64,000 bases of DNA from Flagellimonas beolgyonensis (GTDB taxonomy: Bacteria; Bacteroidota; Bacteroidia; Flavobacteriales; Flavobacteriaceae), in NCBI RefSeq assembly GCF_003992615.1, contig NZ_RZMY01000018.1, positions 490,481-554,480 of the forward strand. The letters are read 5' to 3'. Position 1 is the stretch's first letter. Each line of letters begins with the position of its first letter. This document shows, piece by piece, positions 7,763 through 16,306 of this stretch. Position numbers and translations under genes: made by a program. The notes under the pieces are model-generated. The model searched no databases. It was not told the origin of the DNA and saw nothing but the letters and a program-made list of their open reading frames with translations.

Positions 7763-10170
7763 ATCATTTTCTTTTGCTGGTTCATAAAGGCTGTGATGGC
7801 TTGCTCCATATCATGGGTCTGTTCATAGAGCTGCATGATATGTTCATTTTCACTGCCATCGGTCAAATAGGCGGCATACACCTCGGGGGGTACCTCCAAT
7901 CGGAACACATTGCTTTCCTTTCCGATTTTGATAAAGACCTCCGTATACTTTCGGTCCCCGGTCAGGTTGGTTCGAATCGATTTGAGTTGGTTCAAGTCGT
8001 GACCGGATAGGCTCAGTCTATTCTTTAGGGCCTCATACCCTTTCTCGTTTTTTAGGCTATAAATGACCTGAGTGTTCTCCAGGATACTGGCCGAAGTGGA
8101 GTTGTCCGGCAATTGGTTGATGGACTGGAGGATAATGCCGATGGCCCCGTTCTGTTTTCGGATGGCCTGATAATAGAATTCCACGCTTTCCAGCACATTG
8201 GGAAACTTCAATTGTTTGGCAAACTCATCAAAAAGGATGATGCCCCGTTCCGATCTGTTCCTCCAAATGGTACGCTGTATGGCCGATTTGATCAATTTGA
8301 GCATTACGGAAAGGATTTCTTTATTGTCACGTACCTCGTCCAGCTCAAAAACAATCAAGCGTTTGTCCTCGATCTTGTAAGTCTGATCCTTTTCGACATG
8401 GAACAGAAAACTGTACAGCCCCCCTTCCACATATTCGGAAAGGATGTGCAAAAAACCATAGACATTGAAATCGGATTCTTGCATACAGGTCTCATCGATT
8501 AGGGTGTCCTTGTATCTGTCCACGAAGTGATATAGGGAAGCTAGGGAATGCCCTTCTTTGATCTTGCCATAGTAGTACAACAATACCTTTTTCAAGGCCA
8601 CTTCTTTGGATTTGGTCACCTGGCTTTCGGCCAAGAGTTCCAAAAGAAACAAGGCTAGATCTTCCAAGCGTTCAGGGGTCAAATCGGACGGATCGGCAAT
8701 ATAAAAGGGATTGATACCCAAGTTCTTGCCTTGCTCATAGCGAAGGACCGCATGATTATCGGGATACAATTGGGCAAATTTGGCATAGGAACCCCCAAGA
8801 TCGATAATGACCAGCCGCACACCCGCCTCGAAGTACTGACGTAGAATGTTATTGGCCAAGAAGGATTTGCCTTCCCCGGTCGGGGCGAATATGGCAAAGT
8901 TCCGGGCCTTGATCCGTTTCTTATTGGCGTCCCAGACATCCTTGAGTACCGGAATATTGTTCTGGCGGTCGTTGAAGATGATCCCTGTGCCATCGGATTT
9001 GTAGTTGGTGTTATTGATATATAGGCATAAGGCATGTTTCAGGTCGGAGACATACAGGTCTTCATTGGAGAAGTTGGAGGCATGACAGGGATGGGAGTTT
9101 AAAAAGTAGTGTTTACGTTCTTCCCCGTTAGGGTGGTAGACCACCATGTCAAGTTCCTTGAATTCAGCCTTGATCTTGGAGGCAATCTGCTTTAAATAGT
9201 GTTGTTCTTGGTGCCAGAAAATGATGTTCAGGTGTCCGCGTACAATCCGGGAACTATCATCTTGATTGATCTGGTCCACAATTTGCCGGATTTTTTTAAG
9301 GACCACCTTGTTTTGAGTACCGAAATTTGAGCTTTTGGAAAGCTCCTCGATTTTTTTGTCCAAGACCCTGCGCCATTTTTGCCTGTCATCCAGATACAGG
9401 ATGTGGTTGACGATATGGTTCTCCTTGAGGTCCAATCCCAAACCGTCCAAAAAACCTTGGTGGAAGGTAAAGTCATTTGTGGTAAACCTAGCATTTGAGA
9501 TGCTACTTTGTACCGATTCCCCAAAGCAGAGTTCACTGTTGATGGCCATGGTATCAAAATAATGGTCCCCGATTTCGATTGCGTTGTTTTTCAATAGGAT
9601 GTCGGTATCAAAATCCAGGTTGAATCCATTGAAATGATCATGGGTATGGGCCAAAATATCCTGAGGTTTCATAGGAAGTAAGACTATGTGCCTTGAGTTG
9701 TTGATATAGGAAATAGCATCATTAATTGCAGTGATGAACTCAGCCACCTGTAGGTCCAATTTTCTATGGTACCCTTTTGCTGTTTTACGAAAGGGATTCA
9801 CATACTTGGAGGCATTGAGTACTTTGTCCAAGGGGAGTACGAAGAACAGGTACCCTTTGTGTTTTACATATGCCCTGCCTTTGAAGTAGTCGTGGGTGGC
9901 CTTTTCCAAAAAGGTGTTGTTGTTAAGTTGCTCGGTTGTATAGCCCTGTTCTTGGTAGACATCCTGTTTATGGATAATCGTGCCCTTGGGCAAGGATTTA
10001 AAAGCTTGGAACCAGGTCCCGTGGAGTTCCTCAAAATCCCTTTCGGAAAGGGAATACACCTCGGGCAGGTCGATTGTGTAGCAAAGGACCACATTGCCGT
10101 TGCTGGCAAAGACGATATGGTTTTGGATATCGAGAATGGGATGATGGGCGTTCAGGTTGATCTTAGGCAT
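7759..10170 (-). CDS. traG: TraG family conjugation ATPase (VirB4-like)
   Basis: An 803-aa protein with a Walker A at about residues 425-432 (APTGEGKSFLAN) and Walker B RGIILFDEFAK near residue 640. The N-terminal half carries the CagE/TrbE/VirB domain. It supplies energy for pilus and channel assembly at the inner membrane and is the most conserved part of the T4SS. The length is typical of Bacteroidota TraG proteins. Its start overlaps traF by 8 bp and its end overlaps traI by 4 bp. Confidence 0.95.
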   Translation of the reverse strand: MPKINLNAHHPILDIQNHIVFASNGNVVLCYTIDLPEVYSLSERDFEELHGTWFQAFKSLPKGTIIHKQDVYQEQGYTTEQLNNNTFLEKATHDYFKGRAYVKHKGYLFFVLPLDKVLNASKYVNPFRKTAKGYHRKLDLQVAEFITAINDAISYINNSRHIVLLPMKPQDILAHTHDHFNGFNLDFDTDILLKNNAIEIGDHYFDTMAINSELCFGESVQSSISNARFTTNDFTFHQGFLDGLGLDLKENHIVNHILYLDDRQKWRRVLDKKIEELSKSSNFGTQNKVVLKKIRQIVDQINQDDSSRIVRGHLNIIFWHQEQHYLKQIASKIKAEFKELDMVVYHPNGEERKHYFLNSHPCHASNFSNEDLYVSDLKHALCLYINNTNYKSDGTGIIFNDRQNNIPVLKDVWDANKKRIKARNFAIFAPTGEGKSFLANNILRQYFEAGVRLVIIDLGGSYAKFAQLYPDNHAVLRYEQGKNLGINPFYIADPSDLTPERLEDLALFLLELLAESQVTKSKEVALKKVLLYYYGKIKEGHSLASLYHFVDRYKDTLIDETCMQESDFNVYGFLHILSEYVEGGLYSFLFHVEKDQTYKIEDKRLIVFELDEVRDNKEILSVMLKLIKSAIQRTIWRNRSERGIILFDEFAKQLKFPNVLESVEFYYQAIRKQNGAIGIILQSINQLPDNSTSASILENTQVIYSLKNEKGYEALKNRLSLSGHDLNQLKSIRTNLTGDRKYTEVFIKIGKESNVFRLEVPPEVYAAYLTDGSENEHIMQLYEQTHDMEQAITAFMNQQKKMI

Positions 10171-10441
10171 GGGACAAAGGGCTTAGTCGTTTATTGCTGA
10201 TAGTACTGGGAAAGTTGTTTTGAACCTGAAAGGTAAAGGGCCTTTTGACCCACCGGCCCAATGCCCCATAGAACAGGGCATTGAACAACAGTAGGCCCAC
10301 GATGACACCAAATTGGAATGAAAAGATGATGATCAAAAGGGAACCGATGACCGATACCATCTGTAGGGCAAACAAGGATATGGGGAGTCCCATGATCATG
10401 GCGCGTTTTCGGATGTTACGGTATGTGGGGTACTCTTTCAT
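10163..10441 (-). CDS. traF: Conjugative transposon protein TraF (DUF4133)
   Basis: A small membrane protein (92 aa from MKEYPTYRNIRKRAMIMGL) with two hydrophobic segments, resembling VirB3. The open frame extends to 10495, but the extra 18 residues overlap traE. The ATG at 10441 sits 1 bp after the traE stop (10443-10445) and begins with the conserved family N-terminus, so it was chosen. Confidence 0.9.
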   Translation of the reverse strand: MKEYPTYRNIRKRAMIMGLPISLFALQMVSVIGSLLIIIFSFQFGVIVGLLLFNALFYGALGRWVKRPFTFQVQNNFPSTISNKRLSPLSHA

Positions 10442-10442
10442 C

Positions 10443-10730
10443 CTAGACCACGATTCCGATGAGATAAGTGAAGATTCCGACAACGGCCCCTGCAATCAAC
10501 ACAAATACCAAGACCCGGGTGATGCCTTTTTTAAGATCGGCGTTCTCCCCGAAGAAATGACCTGCATTGAACAAAAAACCCACCAAAAAGATGACCCCCA
10601 GAATAATGGGAAAAATGGCCCGGATGGTATCGGAAATGTCATTGACCGAATCCTCAATCCCACCAATCTGAGCTAATGCGGCACTAGAGGTAAAAAGCAA
10701 TAGCAGAGTAATGAAGAAAGATTTTCGCAT
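10443..10730 (-). CDS. traE: Conjugative transposon protein TraE (DUF4134, VirB2-like)
   Basis: A 95-aa protein with a signal peptide (SFFITLLLLFTSSAALAQ) and two membrane helices (FPIILGVIFLVGFLFNAGHFF and VLVFVLIAGAVVGIFTYLIG), the pattern of VirB2-type pilin. It is the first gene of the leftward tra operon. The AT-rich 190 bp upstream probably contain the operon promoter. Confidence 0.9.
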   Translation of the reverse strand: MRKSFFITLLLLFTSSAALAQIGGIEDSVNDISDTIRAIFPIILGVIFLVGFLFNAGHFFGENADLKKGITRVLVFVLIAGAVVGIFTYLIGIVV

Positions 10731-11007
10731 ATCGTAAGCGTTTAAAAATTAGACGATTATTGATATGTGAAAAGTACTGTATTAATTCATTAAAATATTG
10801 AATATCAGTATTTTGTGAATATTATTTTGGTTAATTCAATATGGGGCCAAAAGCTTTGAATTGATGTCAACGGATATGAAATAATGATGGGAGCTGTTGA
10901 TAACCTAATTTTTAAGGATGACAAATTGGAGTCAAAACGTCAAATTGGAATCAAGGAAGGATGATTTCGACAGTGGGTCGAAAAGTGGAAAAGGTCTATG
11001 GAGTAGG

Positions 11008-11220
11008 TTATTGAGCTCCTTTGATACGCCGGTAATTATCGATCAATGCCTCAGTAACGATTTTGGCCTTTTCATCACCTATCCCATTGAAATTGATGGT
11101 ATGTGTGGAAATATAGTTTTTCAGTAGTATATCAACATCGCTTTTATCCAGATGGCCATTATCGCATAGATTCCCTAGGATGGCACTGTACCGATTTGAT
11201 TTGAATCCATCATCCAACAT
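11008..11220 (-). CDS. Small protein with helix-hairpin-helix-like end
   Basis: A 70-aa protein. Residues about 42-68 (INFNGIGDEKAKIVTEALIDNYRRI) resemble a helix-hairpin-helix DNA-contact element (GIGDEKA). It lies just upstream of the tra operon on the same strand and might be an accessory of the element. Composition looks coding; no firm family was recognised. Confidence 0.5.
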   Translation of the reverse strand: MLDDGFKSNRYSAILGNLCDNGHLDKSDVDILLKNYISTHTINFNGIGDEKAKIVTEALIDNYRRIKGAQ

Positions 11221-11412
11221 TGTTTCTGGTTTTTTTTGTTTTTAATATTGAAATCTACCAACAAAATAGCATTGTTTAATGGGTATATCCATGTGGGCTT
11301 CGAGAATGTCACTAATGGAATTCATCATGTCTCCAATTTTGATTGTCTGAGTCTAGATTGTAAATGCCGGAAATGTAATTACTGAACAATTAAAGGTTCT
11401 GAAGATAATGAA

Positions 11413-11562
11413 ATGTTTCGTTTTATGCGATTGAATAGTGATGAAAAAGGGTTGATTGAATATCATGCCAAGGCATATCAAAAACGCTCCATCACCCATA
11501 ACCCAAAAAATCATCCAAATTGGGGCTTGAAAAACAAAAATCTTATTAATTTACGTCAGTAA
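11413..11562 (+). CDS. Possible 49-aa protein
   Basis: A short frame, MFRFMRLNSDEKGLIEYHAK and on, ending 57 bp before the nucleoid-associated protein gene on the same strand. The residue composition (basic, no low complexity) is plausible for coding, but there is no family match and no clear ribosome site. The remaining 11221-11412 and 11563-11619 hold nothing I can name. Confidence 0.25.
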   Translation: MFRFMRLNSDEKGLIEYHAKAYQKRSITHNPKNHPNWGLKNKNLINLRQ

Positions 11563-11619
11563 TTTCTTTCCCCTATAAAATAGTAATCAATCATTTTTAG
11601 AAAAAAAGCAAACTTACCG

Positions 11620-12651
11620 ATGCCATATCAAAATTTAATCATTCACAGTATTGAAAAAGAACAACATTCTGATGAAGTAACAATCATTAAATCTGAATCT
11701 ACCATAGAGATAGTAGGAGAGCCTATTGAAAATTTTTGTGCATCTCTCATTGATGCCTATAGGAATGACAAGCGGATCAGTAATACCAAGTTTAAGGATG
11801 ACAGTCGATTCAAGGTGCTTTACGGGAGGTACAAGAATGGTGAAATAGGATTTGTTGAAGCCACTAGGGAGTTGATTGATCAAATGGGAATTATTCTACA
11901 GAATAAAACAGCGGCCAAAGGGGGAAAATTTGCCTTTATAGAAGAGGACATAAATGGCAATAGCTTTTTTTATGCATTTCTTATCCGGGATAGAAAGGGA
12001 GGCCAAATCCAATACTCGGAGGAAAACTCAAAGTATATTTTAAATTCTGTCGAATATGCGGATACCAATAATTTGGCAATGGCAGCTCGTGTAAATCATA
12101 ATATTTTTTTAGATATCAGTACGAACAGTTTGCTCAATTACCTTTCCTTTACCTATAGTGGTACAAAACAAAGTGAAGTTTCAGATTACTTTTCAAATTG
12201 GTTGGGAGCGGCCGAGTTGCACAAAAATTCAGAATATGCCAAGGACTTGAGTAAGGCTATTCTAAAAATTGGGGATTTTGATGAAGAAGGTTACGCGGGA
12301 ACGGCAACTGAAAAACTACAGTTGGTCTTAAATTACGCCCAATCCAATAATGATGATATTATCAATCTTTATGCCCTTAGCGAATATTTGTATGGACCTG
12401 ACAACCGAAATCTTATCAGAGAGACCTGTGATGCCCATGATTACATTTTCACAGAAAAATTCAAGTTGATATCGACCAGTAAAAATTTGTTCAAAAACAT
12501 ATCAGTGAACGTAAGTGGAATTAAACTGCAATTTCCCCGAAATTTATTGGACAACGATATTGTGAAGGTGGAAGAGGGAATGGTTGTGATCAATGATGCC
12601 GTATTGGCAGCTAAAATCCTTAGCGACTATGAGTCCCAAGCAGAATCTTGA
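11620..12651 (+). CDS. Nucleoid-associated protein, NdpA/YejK family
   Basis: A 343-aa protein resembling the 37-kDa nucleoid-associated family. Recognisable parts are the central GGKFAFIEEDINGNSFFYAFLIRD segment (the family has a GGYLLF...ALLKDK block here), VNHNIFLDISTN...LNYLSF, and NLYALSEYLYGPDNR near residue 250. Family members bind DNA and are recurrent passengers of mobile elements. Here it forms a two-gene unit with the next gene, which begins inside its last codons. The pair sits between the tra and mob regions, is AT-richer than both, and is cargo rather than transfer machinery. Confidence 0.75.
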   Translation: MPYQNLIIHSIEKEQHSDEVTIIKSESTIEIVGEPIENFCASLIDAYRNDKRISNTKFKDDSRFKVLYGRYKNGEIGFVEATRELIDQMGIILQNKTAAKGGKFAFIEEDINGNSFFYAFLIRDRKGGQIQYSEENSKYILNSVEYADTNNLAMAARVNHNIFLDISTNSLLNYLSFTYSGTKQSEVSDYFSNWLGAAELHKNSEYAKDLSKAILKIGDFDEEGYAGTATEKLQLVLNYAQSNNDDIINLYALSEYLYGPDNRNLIRETCDAHDYIFTEKFKLISTSKNLFKNISVNVSGIKLQFPRNLLDNDIVKVEEGMVVINDAVLAAKILSDYESQAES

Positions 12652-14023
12652 ATTGTTGGTTGATTTTTTTCAGAATCATTCCTTCACGGTAACCGATACA
12701 TTAAATGAGTTGATATTGGTTGCGCCGGAGGGAGCGGTTCGGGAACTGTTGGGCAAATCAAATGGCAATCATGATTTTGATTTAATGTTCGCATCAACCG
12801 GAGAAGGGGATAGTTTTCGTTTGGCAGGAAGCAGGAATATTTTTGGAATAGATATTTTTGACTCCAGATCTAATTTTTCCAAGGCGTACAAATCCTTGGA
12901 TTCCTCTAAAAACTATCTGATTTTTGATAATCAATCCAAGCAATTTATTTCTTGGGTGGAGGGCAATGTTTATAAATCAAATGACCGTTCATCGGACGAG
13001 TTCTTTTTCAGCAACATCTTTAACTTCAAGGAATTTGAAAAAAAGTGGATTGAAATTGGTAAGGAAGCCAATCTATCGGACGAGGATTTCTCATTCATAG
13101 ATTATTATAACATTCAAAGAGAAACCTTTTTACTTTCCACGATATCGAACAAAATTCAGGTAAAACAACCCACTTTCTTTCCGGAAACAGATGAAGATCT
13201 TTCCAACCGATTGGATTTATTTCACAGTTGTTTCAACATTGATTCCAAAAAACAGTTCCCTAAATTCATCAAAAAGAATCTTATTGAATCGATTAGCGAA
13301 TACGGTAGCGAAGAAAGGCTAATACAGTCCTTTCTGAAATTCGATAAAATTTATGAAAAAGCCGATCTTGACTTCCAGGTTTATTTAAATGACATCTCGA
13401 TTGATAAGCTAAGGGATGAATATGAAGACTTTAAAAGAGAATCGTTAATGCCATTCTCCGAGATCACCTCAAGTTTGACAATCAAAATCCTTTCTGTGCC
13501 GATCGCCTTTTCGGCCATCCTATTTTCCTTGAGTAGGATATCAAACCCCGTACTACAAATCGGTGTGATTTTCTCATTGCTGTTGTCCTCCATTATTTTG
13601 AACTTTTCATTAAAAAATCACTTTTCCGATTTAATAGCTATCTACAGATTGTTTGGAAAAAAAGTCAAAAAAATAGGTGAGCACAATTTCTTTGTCAAAA
13701 ATCCTCGGGAGAAATCTGAAATACGTGAAGTAATCACCCATATAGTTGAAAAGGTGCGATACTCCCAGAGATTTATCTGGTCATATTTTATAATTTCCTC
13801 GTTACTTTTTTTATTTGTCTGTGTGTTTTTTCTTTGGCCCATTATTAAAACCATTGATTTCACAAGTGACTTTGATAAAGAATTGTTCGATGCTCAATAT
13901 GTCATAGTCCTGGTTTTAGCACTACTTTTTCTAGTTGTTACATGTGTACAAGGGATTGTATTAAAAAAGGACGCAACCACTTTAAAAGTTATTGGTAAGG
14001 ACTATTCGCTTGAAAAGTTTTAA
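12629..14023 (+). CDS. Membrane protein with large cytosolic N-terminus, coupled to the NdpA-like gene
   Basis: About 464 aa if started at the ATG at 12629 (MSPKQNLELLVDFF), which overlaps the previous gene by 23 bp; the open frame begins at 12593. Residues 1-290 are soluble and unassigned. Four hydrophobic segments follow in two pairs: near 300-340 (IKILSVPIAFSAILFSLS; VIFSLLLSSIILNFSL) and near 390-450 (WSYFIISSLLFLFVCVFFLWP; QYVIVLVLALLFLVVTCV). I know no family for it. A DNA-associated partner and a multi-pass effector-like protein resemble sensor-effector pairs in phage defence, but this is inference only. Confidence 0.65.
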   Translation: MSPKQNLELLVDFFQNHSFTVTDTLNELILVAPEGAVRELLGKSNGNHDFDLMFASTGEGDSFRLAGSRNIFGIDIFDSRSNFSKAYKSLDSSKNYLIFDNQSKQFISWVEGNVYKSNDRSSDEFFFSNIFNFKEFEKKWIEIGKEANLSDEDFSFIDYYNIQRETFLLSTISNKIQVKQPTFFPETDEDLSNRLDLFHSCFNIDSKKQFPKFIKKNLIESISEYGSEERLIQSFLKFDKIYEKADLDFQVYLNDISIDKLRDEYEDFKRESLMPFSEITSSLTIKILSVPIAFSAILFSLSRISNPVLQIGVIFSLLLSSIILNFSLKNHFSDLIAIYRLFGKKVKKIGEHNFFVKNPREKSEIREVITHIVEKVRYSQRFIWSYFIISSLLFLFVCVFFLWPIIKTIDFTSDFDKELFDAQYVIVLVLALLFLVVTCVQGIVLKKDATTLKVIGKDYSLEKF

Positions 14024-14722
14024 CAGGCCAAGTACATTGCTATGAAATGGGAATGATTTCTTTAATCAATGCATCTTTGGGATGTTATTTTGTCCTAATC
14101 CCGGGAATCAAAAAAAAAGCGAAAGTTAATTTCATCCAATGTTTACTCCTGTTAAGTCCAGTAAAAGGGCTACAGTAATAAAATAAATGATGTTGGATGG
14201 ATTTCCAATGGAAAACGATGATAAACAAATTACCCGGAAAATAATTGCTGGACGTCTGCCAAAGATTTCCTCTACAAAGACTTCTTGTGTCTTTGCGATG
14301 AAATCCTTTACGTCCACGGTAGGGTAAAAATTTTAAGGGGTCTATAATAAAAGAAGCCTGGGTTGTTTTTCGGGTCATCGAAAAACAGGGCAGGACCTAA
14401 GGACTTCCTATCAGGACACCACTTCCTTTACTCGCTTAACTTTCCGTACGCTCACTTGCAACTGGGTCAGATGGAATTCCTAAGGCCCTTATCGAACCTG
14501 TCAAGGCCAAGACAGGTTTTGCCCGAAAATAGGGTTTCCATTTCCTTGAAAACCCTTGGGTTTTCTACGTCACGGACCCTCCCGATTTTCTTCCAAAAGC
14601 CTTGACAGAACCCCCTTCTTTTATTGTGCTGCGCACGTAAGAAGCAAACAAACGCCCCTTAAAATTTGGGAAACAATGACCAAAAAAAAGGGAGATTTTA
14701 TTAACCTTTTAAAGCTTTTATC
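14024..14722. other. 700-bp non-coding stretch with inverted repeats
   Basis: No convincing gene. A weak leftward frame at 14132-14317 (GTG start, DVKDFIAKTQEVFVEEI) might be a remnant or a tiny protein with one hydrophobic segment. The right part is bounded by a perfect 13-bp inverted repeat (14328-14340 and 14655-14667) and contains further inverted repeats. It may hold the ssb promoter or a transfer- or replication-related site. Confidence 0.4.
14328..14667. repeat. 13-bp inverted repeat bounding about 315 bp, with an internal hairpin
   Basis: The arm AAATTTTAAGGGG at 14328-14340 is repeated in perfect inverted form (CCCCTTAAAATTT) at 14655-14667. Inside, AACCTGTC (14495-14502) pairs with GACAGGTT (14511-14518) over an 8-bp spacer, and CTGTCAAGG at 14498-14506 recurs inverted at 14600-14608. 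No coding capacity is evident. Possible roles are a single-strand origin, a transfer origin or the footprint of a small mobile unit; none is proven. Confidence 0.5.
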
Positions 14723-15067
14723 ATGAGTACATTAAGAAACAAAGTACAGTTGATCGGGAACGTGGGGCAAGACCCTGTAATCACGGATTTGGACAGTGGA
14801 AAACGTGTGGCACGGTTTACCTTGGCCACCAATGAGCACTACAAGAACAACCAAGGGGAACGGGTGACCAATACCGAATGGCATACCCTGATCGGTTGGG
14901 GCAAGCTTGCCGACATTATCGAGGGTTTTGTGACCAAGGGCAAGGAGATTGCCATTGAAGGGAAATTGACCTCCCGTTCCTATGAGGACAAGGAAGGGAA
15001 CAAACGCTATGTGACCGAAGTGGTGTTGAGTGAAATCCTTTTGTTGGGAGGAGCCAACGAAGGGTAA
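14723..15067 (+). CDS. ssb: Single-stranded DNA-binding protein, tail-less
   Basis: A 114-aa OB-fold protein: MSTLRNKVQLIGNVGQDP, then ARFTLATNEHYKN and TEWHTLIGWGKLADIIEGFVTKGKEIAIEGKLTSRSYEDKEG. It binds single-stranded DNA, presumably the transferred strand. It ends LLLGGANEG directly after the OB fold, without the linker and acidic DDDIPF-type tip that recruits SSB partners in chromosomal SSB. Element-borne SSBs of Bacteroidota are often this short. A terminator follows at once. Confidence 0.95.
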   Translation: MSTLRNKVQLIGNVGQDPVITDLDSGKRVARFTLATNEHYKNNQGERVTNTEWHTLIGWGKLADIIEGFVTKGKEIAIEGKLTSRSYEDKEGNKRYVTEVVLSEILLLGGANEG

Positions 15068-15072
15068 AACCC

Positions 15073-15112
15073 TAGGGTGTCCAAATCCATATAAGGACAC
15101 CCTATTGTTTTT
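15073..15112 (+). terminator. Intrinsic terminator after ssb
   Basis: A perfect 10-bp stem, TAGGGTGTCC (15073-15082) with GGACACCCTA (15095-15104), a 12-nt loop, and the tail TTGTTTTTC. It separates ssb from the RadC/JAB gene. Confidence 0.85.
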
Positions 15113-15125
15113 CATCATCAAAACA

Positions 15126-15581
15126 ATGATCATGGAACATCAAGTTAATGAAATACAGATCAGTTATCGGGAAAAGCTCAGTACCTTGAAATCCCTATCC
15201 ATAACCAACTCCAATGAAGTGGCAAAACTGTTGTTCAAGAATTGGGACAATAAGACCATTGGACTTCATGAGACTTTCAAGATTGTGCTGCTGAACCAGT
15301 CCAATAAGGTCAAGGGTATCTATCCCTTGTCCCATGGTGGCATCACGGGAACCTTGGTGGATATGCGCATCCTTTTTGCCATTACCTTAAAGACCCTTTC
15401 CGTGGGAATCATCCTCGCCAATAACCACCCCTCTGGACAACTCAAGGCAAGCGAACCCGATAAGCAATTGACCCGGAAGATCAAACAGGCTGCACAGCTT
15501 TTCGACGTCAAGATATTGGACCATATCATCCTGGCACCCGATGGCCGATATTACAGTTTTGCCGATAACGGGATTTTATAA
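15126..15581 (+). CDS. RadC-like JAB/MPN domain protein
   Basis: About 151 aa from ATG 15126 (an ATG at 15132, MEHQVNEIQ, is equally possible; the longer open frame runs back into ssb and is rejected). The JAMM metal motif is present as NNHPSGQLKASEPD, in which the first His of the usual HNHPSG is Asn, common in Bacteroidota element copies. The function of RadC-like proteins on mobile elements is not settled; they may act on DNA or in anti-defence. It sits in the leading region beside ssb, as in many Bacteroidota elements. Confidence 0.88.
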   Translation: MIMEHQVNEIQISYREKLSTLKSLSITNSNEVAKLLFKNWDNKTIGLHETFKIVLLNQSNKVKGIYPLSHGGITGTLVDMRILFAITLKTLSVGIILANNHPSGQLKASEPDKQLTRKIKQAAQLFDVKILDHIILAPDGRYYSFADNGIL

Positions 15582-15614
15582 GCTGCAAGCTTTGGATGGA
15601 ATTTTAAATGAATA

Positions 15615-15797
15615 ATGAAGAAGCCCAAAAAATCAAGAACAATGGAAACACGTATCAGAAAATCATTGGAGATTCCAGCTAGAAAACACCGAGGATCTCC
15701 AACCGAAAAGGAAACCAATGCAGAGAAGATCTTTCTGTTGGTCATCAACCTTTGGATATTTCGATTTGAATATATCAAGGAACAGAACAAATCTTGA
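15615..15797 (+). CDS. Possible 60-aa basic protein
   Basis: A short frame (MKKPKKSRTMETRIRKSLEIP) 33 bp downstream of the RadC-like gene, on the same strand and just before a terminator at 15824. It is strongly basic in its first half and has one hydrophobic patch near the end. The position between a gene and a terminator supports expression; no family was recognised. Confidence 0.4.
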   Translation: MKKPKKSRTMETRIRKSLEIPARKHRGSPTEKETNAEKIFLLVINLWIFRFEYIKEQNKS

Positions 15798-15823
15798 ATC
15801 ATTTTAGGAAATTTTAAATCAGG

Positions 15824-15851
15824 AAGACCCTTGTAAAAGGGTCTTTTTTTT
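15824..15851 (+). terminator. Intrinsic terminator ending the leading-region genes
   Basis: A perfect 9-bp stem AAGACCCTT (15824-15832) / AAGGGTCTT (15837-15845), tetraloop GTAA, and a run of T to 15851. Confidence 0.9.
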
Positions 15852-16306
15852 AGTCATTCCTGTTACATTTGACGTTTTGGATAGCCTGTAAAGGAAAATA
15901 CATTTAATTCCATCACAATTGCACACAATCATCAAGGTTTTGTGTTTTCAATTTACCTCCAAAGTGTTTATATTTAAAGAAGGATATTGTACCCATAGAT
16001 TGGTGCTGTGACCATTTTGATCTGCCTCGGCAAACTGTTTGACTTTCCACAAGACTAGACCGTCCAATTTGACTTTTAGAGAATACGCAACTGGGTTTTG
16101 GACCCTGTTGTGCAATTCATTTTTGTCCCTGCGGGACGGAAAGGAAGAGCAAGAGGATAGCGTGCTCACGCAACGCTACCGATCATAGTTGCTCCGCAAG
16201 GCCTCTGTTTATGGGGTTTTACGGCAATATTGAAAATAATGGCTTGGTAATTTTTAATGGAAAAAAACACCGGGCCCAGTAAAACTCTTGAATTTTTAAT
16301 GGAAAA
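15852..16306. other. Intergenic region before the mobilisation genes, likely holding oriT
   Basis: No gene is supported; the leftward frames here have no recognisable content. Bacteroidota transfer origins usually lie directly upstream of the mobA/mobB-type genes, so oriT is expected here. The best structural candidate is the hairpin at 16158-16178. The AT-rich end (16220-16306) has two near copies of TTTTTAATGGAAAAA that may belong to the bfmA promoter region. Confidence 0.45.
16158..16178. other. Candidate oriT hairpin
   Basis: Inverted repeat TAGCGT (16158-16163) / ACGCTA (16173-16178) with 9-bp spacer GCTCACGCA, 129 bp upstream of the BfmA-type gene. Short hairpins next to nic sites are usual relaxase recognition elements. 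The nic site itself cannot be read from sequence alone. Confidence 0.35.

Noticed and set aside
7965..7990. tRNA-like GGTTCGAATC
   Set aside because: It lies inside traG on a coding strand, and no acceptor or anticodon stems surround it.
10918..11127. Rightward 69-aa frame
   Set aside because: Antisense to the more convincing leftward 70-aa protein at 11008-11220.
14363..14605. Rightward 80-aa frame
   Set aside because: It lies inside the inverted-repeat unit and codes a low-quality Pro/Ser-rich sequence without conserved features.
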